From the NCBI GenBank assembly GCA_021807585.1, contig JAKBCQ010000029.1:1-10747 (forward strand): a DNA stretch of 10,747 nucleotides, read 5' to 3'. Both the position numbers and the translations under genes were made by a program. How positions within the stretch are numbered: the stretch's first letter is position 1; each line of letters begins with the position of its first letter. Positions 6,467 to 10,747 of the stretch are shown here, piece after piece. The DNA is from Planctomycetota bacterium. GTDB lineage: Bacteria > Planctomycetota > Planctomycetia > Isosphaerales > Isosphaeraceae. Below the pieces are notes generated by a model. It had not been told where the DNA came from. It was given only the letters and a program-made list of their open reading frames with translations, and ran no database searches.

Positions 6467-7759
6467 ATGACGTCTCTCGCAAGCCGATCCGCCGAATCCG
6501 ATTCGCGAACCGATCCCGAGTTTGAATCGATCGACGCGTTTTTCGATCGTCATCAGATCGACCGTGTGATCGAAACGCTGATCGCGACTTTGGAAAACGA
6601 CGCGAACCCGCGTCGGCTGCTCGACGCGCTCCTGCTTAAGGCGAGGCTTGACCTCGACTTAACGCCGCTTCAAACCGAAGCGCTCGTCGATATCCCCGAG
6701 CCGACGCGTGAACGCTACGAGGAACGCTATCTCGCGGCGATCCGAACCGTCGGCGAGCTCCTCTTGGCTCGCGGAGAAATCCCCCCGGCGTGGCCTTATT
6801 TCCAGGCGATCGGTGATAAAGAACCCGTCGCCAGGGCGATCGATGCGTATCGGCACGATCCCGCGACCGCCGATCCCGAAGCCGACGTCCTGGGACAAAT
6901 CATCGAGGTCGCGTTCAATCAAGGCGTGCACCCGAAAAGGGGATTCGAGCTGATCCTAGATCATTACGGGGTTTGCTCGGCGATCACCGCGTTCGAGCAC
7001 CTGCGCGGCGATGAATCGCTTCGAACCGAATGCGCGGCGCTGCTCACTCGTCGTCTCTACGATCAGTTGAGCGAGAATCTCCGCGGCGACATCTTAAACC
7101 GAAGCCTGACGCGTCTCGGCGACGATACCGCGACGGTCGCCGAATTGCTCGACGGACGCGATATACTCTTCGAGGACGAGGCGTATCACGTCGACGTCTC
7201 GCACCTCGCGTCGGTCGTTCGATCGTCGGTTTTGCTCGCCGATAAACAATCGATCGCGCTCGCGGTGGAATTGGCGGATTACGGTCGTCGATTGTCGTCG
7301 CGTCATAAGTATGAAGGTTTACCGCCGTTTGAAGACGTTTACGCTGATCACTCGGCTTATTTGAAAGCGCTTTTAGGCGTGGATGTTGAGACCGCGATCG
7401 AGCGGTTTGAGGAGAAGGCGCGCGTTTCAGCGGCGGAAAGCGCCGAGCGTGGTTACGCGGCGCCGACCGATTCTCTCCCGGCGCAGGTGCTCGTGTTGTT
7501 GCTTGTGAGGCTTGGTCGTCTTGATCGCGCGATCGACGTCTTCGCGACGTACCTGACCGAGATCCCCGAAGCGAACCTCGCGTGTCCAAGTTTGTCCAAA
7601 TTGTGCAAGGCGGCGGGACGGATCGATCGGCTCGCCGAGATCGCCAAGTGTGTGGGGGATCTCGTCACGTACACCGCGGCTCGACTCGAATTGATCAAGA
7701 CGAACGCGGCGAACGGGAGCGATTCGGTGAATCCGCTATCTCCATCCCGGCGATCTTGA
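6467..7759 (+). CDS. Uncharacterised helical-repeat (TPR-like) protein
   Basis: The 430-residue product is almost entirely amphipathic helix, rich in Leu, Ala, Glu, Asp and Arg, with no signal peptide or membrane segment. Helical pairs such as RVIETLIATLENDANPRRLL, a GELLLARGEIPPAWPYFQAI stretch and LVRLGRLDRAIDVF have the small-large spacing of TPR or HEAT-like repeats. A C-terminal part (about 370-415) looks like two further helical pairs. I do not recognise a catalytic motif; its closest relatives are probably planctomycete hypothetical proteins. A scaffold or binding role is likely from the architecture but is inference. The start is uncertain: ATG 6467 has no clear ribosome site, while TTG 6398 would add 23 residues of low-quality sequence. 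It follows LOG by 159 bases with no obvious terminator. Confidence 0.75.
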   Translation: MTSLASRSAESDSRTDPEFESIDAFFDRHQIDRVIETLIATLENDANPRRLLDALLLKARLDLDLTPLQTEALVDIPEPTRERYEERYLAAIRTVGELLLARGEIPPAWPYFQAIGDKEPVARAIDAYRHDPATADPEADVLGQIIEVAFNQGVHPKRGFELILDHYGVCSAITAFEHLRGDESLRTECAALLTRRLYDQLSENLRGDILNRSLTRLGDDTATVAELLDGRDILFEDEAYHVDVSHLASVVRSSVLLADKQSIALAVELADYGRRLSSRHKYEGLPPFEDVYADHSAYLKALLGVDVETAIERFEEKARVSAAESAERGYAAPTDSLPAQVLVLLLVRLGRLDRAIDVFATYLTEIPEANLACPSLSKLCKAAGRIDRLAEIAKCVGDLVTYTAARLELIKTNAANGSDSVNPLSPSRRS

Positions 7760-7919
7760 ATACAATTCCATCAAGAGGTTTCGTTCGAGCTTCGCGGTCG
7801 CGGCGTCGTTACGAACCGCGGATCGCCGGGCATGTTCAGACGTGGGCTCGTCGATCCACCAACGATCGCGGGCTCGTTTGTATGCGGAAACCCAACGGAT
7901 TTGTCGAGCCCACCTAGAT

Positions 7920-7923
7920 GGAG
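7920..7923 (+). promoter_or_regulatory. Ribosome binding site choosing the start of the EF-Tu-like gene
   Basis: GGAG lies 10 bases before the ATG at 7934, slightly long spacing. The in-frame ATG at 7832 has nothing similar upstream, so the later start is preferred. Confidence 0.5.
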
Positions 7924-7933
7924 TTTGTTTGAT

Positions 7934-8254
7934 ATGTCTCGTTCTTGTCCCGACGCGCGCGAGGTCGATCGCGTCGACGGTTTGATGACGGTCGACGATT
8001 CGTCGCGCGCCGATGAATTCCTGGCGCGGTGCGTCCCGGGGACAAACTGGACGGCGCAGATCCGGACGGCTCGAATCAGCGCCGGGGTCGTTTCGAGAGG
8101 GCCGCTGGGAACGTTCGACGAACGCGTTTGCTCATGCGTTCGACTCCGTCTCGCCTTGCCGATTCCCGTCGAACCAGGTCTCCGCTTCCAGATCGTCGCC
8201 GACGACGACGAATCGCTTTCAGCCACCGGAGTGGTTCGTCCCTGGGACGGATAA
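7934..8254 (+). CDS. Small protein resembling EF-Tu domain 3
   Basis: The 106-residue product has a polar N-terminus and a beta-type C-terminal half. Residues 71-103, with LALPIPVEPGLRF then QIVADDDESLSATGVV, resemble the end of EF-Tu domain 3, which reads approximately HPI-MD-GLRFAIREGGRTVGAGVV. TAQIRTARI (40-48) and the GPLGTF turn (57-61) could be earlier strands. The GTPase domain is absent, so it is not an elongation factor. It may be a stand-alone beta-barrel of the EF-Tu C-terminal type with unknown function. It stands 174 bases after the helical protein and converges on the S2P operon. The gene assignment rests on composition, the ribosome site and this similarity; the ATG at 7832 would add 34 residues. 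Confidence 0.65.
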   Translation: MSRSCPDAREVDRVDGLMTVDDSSRADEFLARCVPGTNWTAQIRTARISAGVVSRGPLGTFDERVCSCVRLRLALPIPVEPGLRFQIVADDDESLSATGVVRPWDG

Positions 8255-8298
8255 TCTAATAATTATCAGCTTTGATTCGACATGCTACGAAATGTAAT

Positions 8299-8535
8299 TT
8301 ACATGAGATTCCATGAATCGACCGATTGATCGACTTGGCGATCGGATCGAGTCAATCCCGCCGCGGCGAGTTCGGCGTCGGTCCAATCCCATAATTTTGA
8401 CAGTAAGAGGTCGCGTCCCCAGTCTTCGTTTTCGATCGCCGCGAGGGGAGGAAGCTCGCGAGAGGCTTCGCCGCGTGCGTCGAGGATCCGATAAGCCTCG
8501 TCGACTCCGAGTTCGACGATCGGTCGTAACGGCAT
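8299..8535 (-). CDS. Small protein of unknown function downstream of the S2P gene
   Basis: The 78-residue acidic, probably helical protein contains WGRDLLLSKLWDWTDAEL (39-56), rich in Trp and Leu, and no signal peptide. Its ATG (8533-8535) begins 4 bases after the site-2 protease stop codon, so the two are almost certainly co-transcribed and perhaps translationally coupled; GGGGTTG upstream may act as a weak ribosome site. I do not recognise a family. It could be an accessory factor of the protease, but only the position suggests this. The stop codon overlaps the palindrome at 8292-8304. Confidence 0.7.
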   Translation of the reverse strand: MPLRPIVELGVDEAYRILDARGEASRELPPLAAIENEDWGRDLLLSKLWDWTDAELAAAGLTRSDRQVDQSVDSWNLM

Positions 8536-8539
8536 ATTT

Positions 8540-9358
8540 TCAACCCCAACCGGGTCCGCCGCGGTTCATCCCGACGGTCGCCGAGAACGCCGCGGGGGCG
8601 AGCCGCCAAACGCCGTCGCCTTGCAGCACCCAAACGTAGCCGGGAGGGGGTTGAACGGCTTGCTCGTTCGGCGAACGGACGGCTTCTTGCAGCCTGACGT
8701 TTCGCAACTCCATCCCCGCGGCCTTGTAAATAAAGGCGGCGAGCGCCAATCGGATGAACAACGTCCCCAGATCGTCGGTCCAGAACGGCAACGAGATCGC
8801 AAAAGCGATCACGATCATGCGGCCCAGAACGACTGCGATCTCGGTGGCGCGGAGCCGTCCCAAACGTCGGCTCAAGAGGGCGCGCAACACACGGCCGCCG
8901 TCCATCGGAAACGCCGGGATCATGTTAAACAACCCCAGCAAGACGTTCGCGCTCAAGAGGATCTTACAAAATTCGATCACGCCGTCGTTCGAACTCATCC
9001 CACCGTCGAGCAAAAGCGCCACACCCCCCCAAAGCGCGAGAGCGATTACTCCGTTCACCGCGGGACCCGCGAGCGCGATCAACAACTCGGCGCCCGCGGC
9101 GCGGGGAAGACGCGTCAGCCGAGCCACCCCGCCGATCGGATAAATCGTGATGTCCACGGTCTCGATTCCAAATCGACGAGCCGTGAGCGCGTGTCCGAAT
9201 TCATGCAACACCACACACGCGAACACCAGCAAAATAAAAAGGATCATCGCCATACTGCCGTGCGTGATCCCGCCGAAATACGCCAATGCGAGAAGAAAAG
9301 TCGGATGCAGATACAAATCGATTCCAGCGAATCGGCCCAACTTCCACGATACGCGCAT
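8540..9358 (-). CDS. Site-2 protease family (M50) membrane metalloprotease
   Basis: The 272-residue membrane protein belongs to the M50 zinc proteases, which cut substrates within the membrane (SpoIVFB/S2P type). Seen: GIDLYLHPTFLLALA (12-26) opens the first hydrophobic segment, HEFGH at 52-56 gives two zinc-binding His and the catalytic Glu53, and NMIPAFPMDGG (145-155) supplies the third ligand Asp153. Further hydrophobic segments lie at about 36-51, 91-117, 134-148 and 174-192, then 200-212. There is no PDZ or CBS domain; a 40-residue tail has PPPGYVWVLQGDGVWRL (237-253), a short aromatic motif I cannot name. The ATG at 9358 places the first segment correctly; the frame stays open to 9490, but that extra N-terminus has no family-like sequence and crosses the promoter. 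The substrate is unknown. The 78-residue gene follows 4 bases downstream. Confidence 0.92.
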   Translation of the reverse strand: MRVSWKLGRFAGIDLYLHPTFLLALAYFGGITHGSMAMILFILLVFACVVLHEFGHALTARRFGIETVDITIYPIGGVARLTRLPRAAGAELLIALAGPAVNGVIALALWGGVALLLDGGMSSNDGVIEFCKILLSANVLLGLFNMIPAFPMDGGRVLRALLSRRLGRLRATEIAVVLGRMIVIAFAISLPFWTDDLGTLFIRLALAAFIYKAAGMELRNVRLQEAVRSPNEQAVQPPPGYVWVLQGDGVWRLAPAAFSATVGMNRGGPGWG

Positions 9359-9648
9359 GCTTAAGCTCGTCCTTATCGACCTCGAAACGATGAATCCTCT
9401 TATTATAGTTCGATTGACTCGCGAGGAAAGTTCGGATCCCCATTTTTCTCGAAATCGCGAGCGCCTAACAATCAATAACATAATTATCAAATCGTATATT
9501 TATATCCGTGAATGATTCCGCTCCCTCGAAAGCGATCAAACCTCGCGCGGTGAAGGTGCGCGATCGATCGGTTCGCAAGTCGATCCCGACAAAGATCCCC
9601 TCTCGTATTTCGTACCCCACAAATCTTTAGTTTTACTTACTTGATTAT
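9359..9648. other. 290-base AT-rich intergenic region
   Basis: This lies between the S2P gene and the next minus-strand gene upstream. It holds the TATAAT box at 9402-9407 and an AT-rich stretch (about 9467-9510). Two overlapping CGATCG copies lie at 9563-9572. No clear terminator for the upstream gene is visible, and no other gene is supported. Confidence 0.45.
9402..9407 (-). promoter_or_regulatory. Candidate -10 box for the S2P operon
   Basis: A perfect TATAAT on the minus strand lies 43 bases before the ATG at 9358. The -35 region is weak (CTTTCC at 17 bases). Its position inside the longer open frame supports the later start codon. Confidence 0.45.
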
Positions 9649-10020
9649 TTACTGATAAGATTGCGGAACAACTTCGTACCACAAATGAATTTTGACGGTA
9701 TAACCGTTTTCGACGACTCCCAGCGTCGTCTTCACGCGGACTCCGGGCATGCCCTTCATCCAATGTTCCAAGGTTTTATCCAGAAGCTCGGGCAGCCGTT
9801 CGAGCTCGACCTGCTTGCGAAACTCCGAAAGTTGGGGAAGAATCGTCGCCCATCCGAGTTCAGGGCGATCGATCACCTGGATCGTCACCTCGCCATGCCC
9901 GGCGCCTCCGTTTCCCGTATCCTTCTCTTTCGATTTCGCCACCCGTCTCGCCTTTCCATCGAAGTTCTCAAGTTCAAACCCGCGCCGCGGATCCATCTCC
10001 CGCCGACGGCGTCTATACAT
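9649..10020 (-). CDS. Uncharacterised 123-residue protein
   Basis: The product begins with a very basic stretch (MYRRRRREMDPRRG), then a Lys/Gly-rich linker to about residue 43. A compact alpha/beta domain follows: EVTIQVIDRP, a long amphipathic helix around EFRKQVELERLPELLDKTLE, and then KTTLGVVENGYTVKIHLWYE near the end. The domain pattern of strand, helix and hairpin looks like real protein, but I do not recognise the family. No membrane segment or signal peptide is present. The start is uncertain: the ATG at 10020 lacks a ribosome site, and Met9 has GGGAG directly adjacent with no spacer. It is transcribed away from the secreted-protein gene on the right. Confidence 0.6.
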   Translation of the reverse strand: MYRRRRREMDPRRGFELENFDGKARRVAKSKEKDTGNGGAGHGEVTIQVIDRPELGWATILPQLSEFRKQVELERLPELLDKTLEHWMKGMPGVRVKTTLGVVENGYTVKIHLWYEVVPQSYQ

Positions 10021-10309
10021 AACAAAATACAGCCGTTACGTAATCATGTTTTGCAAGACGATTCCCCTCTTCGAGCAGACTTCAATCATAACCAACGCGA
10101 TCGCCAAAAAGGAAGTCGATTCAACCTCGTCGGAGATCGAGAAACCAACCACTCACCCAAGCGACAAGTCGCCGCAAGATAGCTCGCGTCGATCCGCTTG
10201 TTCATTACGGCTCGCGATTTCTCGGGTCACACCGGGGAAACAAGAACGTAATTCATCCAAGCAATCAGCGATTCTTCATCGCGTGCGGAATTTGCCTGGA
10301 GATCGGGTC
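10021..10309. other. 289-base divergent intergenic region
   Basis: This lies between the minus-strand 123-residue gene and the plus-strand secreted-protein gene and must hold promoters for both. A short dyad GCGAC-AA-GTCGC is at 10161-10172. CTTGTT/AACAAG and ATTACG/CGTAAT pairs lie at about 10197-10254. No convincing -10/-35 pair was found on either strand. Confidence 0.4.
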
Positions 10310-10747
10310 ATGTTTGGCCGGCTGGGGATGATGGTTCTGAGTCTCGTGTTGATCCCCTTGGGATCGCTTGATGCGGCCGAAAGACGCGAGCGGTCGCGAT
10401 CCTACACGACGCGAGCCGATCATTGGACGAAAACGCCCGCGGGATCGTGGGATCATCACTCCTGGAAGCAAAGCGTCTTCGCGGGACATCCCGGTTATCG
10501 CGATTTCCATCTTCCCTCGAACGCGTTCCTCCACAACTTCGATCGGATGGAATTCGCCGCGGGTTTCACCAAACCCTCACCGTTTTTAAGCTACCTCGAA
10601 TGGCGCCGCGGCATCGATCCCCCTCGCTTCGATCACTGGCACCCGATCGTCGGTCCCGCGCTCGCCCATGCCAGGTCGCAGGCCATGACGACCGCGGGTT
10701 CGTGCGGCCCCGTCAACGGTATCTTACCGCTCAATTCGTATTATAAT
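10310..10747 (+). CDS. Secreted hypothetical protein, N-terminal part (cut by window edge)
   Basis: The frame from ATG 10310 is open for 146 codons to the right edge. GGAG lies 8 bases before the start (10298-10301). The N-terminus is a classic signal peptide: MFGRLG, then hydrophobic MMVLSLVLIPLGSL, with likely cleavage after DAA or DA near residue 22. The mature part is rich in His, Trp, Phe, Pro and Arg, with segments such as HWTKTPAGSWDHHSW, FAGHPGYRDFHLPSN and FDHWHPIVGPALAHARSQ. The phrase FD-WHP-VGP resembles a motif I associate with planctomycete exported proteins, but I cannot name the family. One Cys (near the right edge) is present. Envelope or periplasmic location is likely; function is unknown. 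Confidence 0.75.
   Translation, partial: MFGRLGMMVLSLVLIPLGSLDAAERRERSRSYTTRADHWTKTPAGSWDHHSWKQSVFAGHPGYRDFHLPSNAFLHNFDRMEFAAGFTKPSPFLSYLEWRRGIDPPRFDHWHPIVGPALAHARSQAMTTAGSCGPVNGILPLNSYYN

Noticed and set aside
8292..8304. Palindrome ATGTAA-T-TTACAT between convergent genes
   Set aside because: A one-base centre cannot form a hairpin loop and there is no U-tract; it overlaps a stop codon and is probably chance, though a protein-binding dyad cannot be excluded.
8621..9364. 247-codon plus-strand open frame opposite the S2P gene
   Set aside because: Antisense to the protease with its HEFGH and NPDG-type motifs; the translation is charged and low in hydrophobic residues.
10739..10747. TATTATAAT at the right edge
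   Set aside because: It is within the open secreted-protein frame (Tyr-Tyr-Asn) and is most simply coding sequence.
1..10747. Search for tRNA, rRNA, CRISPR arrays, transposases and attachment repeats
   Set aside because: No T-loop-like tRNA pattern, regular spacer array, transposase motif or long direct repeat was seen by eye; a tRNA or covariance-model scan would settle small RNAs.

Overview
The window looks like chromosomal DNA from a planctomycete, most likely class Planctomycetia. The strongest marker is a DUF1559 protein at 845-1840 (minus) with a prepilin-type N-terminus and the C-terminal H-X9-DG motif, a family hugely expanded in that group; it is followed by a small lipoprotein, a common planctomycete pairing. 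Genus cannot be read from the sequence. Base composition is moderately GC-rich and strikingly full of the palindrome CGATCG. No tRNA, rRNA, CRISPR array, insertion sequence or phage gene was seen.

Left part (1-4255, all minus strand): haem biosynthesis interrupted by a surface/secretion pair. In transcription order these are a HemD-HemE fusion (uroporphyrinogen-III synthase plus uroporphyrinogen decarboxylase), the DUF1559 protein, the small lipoprotein with a likely terminator behind it, and the N-terminal third of ferrochelatase HemH, which has its own sigma-70-like promoter and runs off the left edge. HemD and HemE catalyse consecutive steps (hydroxymethylbilane to uroporphyrinogen III to coproporphyrinogen III); HemH inserts iron at the end of the pathway. 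The HemD-HemE junction holds a T7 run, and a one-base change in either direction would separate the two proteins.

Middle (4256-6307): a minus-strand Imm50-like protein with no toxin gene beside it, a 354-base gap with a REP-like hairpin and a TATAAT box, then a plus-strand LOG-family nucleotide phosphoribohydrolase with a long disordered N-terminus.

Right part (6467-10747): a 430-residue helical protein of unknown function (plus), a 106-residue protein resembling the C-terminal domain of EF-Tu (plus), an M50 site-2 protease with a small downstream partner (minus, 4-base gap), an unrecognised 123-residue protein (minus), and the start of a secreted protein (plus) cut by the right edge.

Most of the window is ordinary planctomycete housekeeping and lineage-specific sequence. 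The points most worth checking are the HemD-HemE junction, the excess of CGATCG, the orphan Imm50-like gene and the EF-Tu-domain-like small protein. I did not find convincing evidence of a new multi-gene system.
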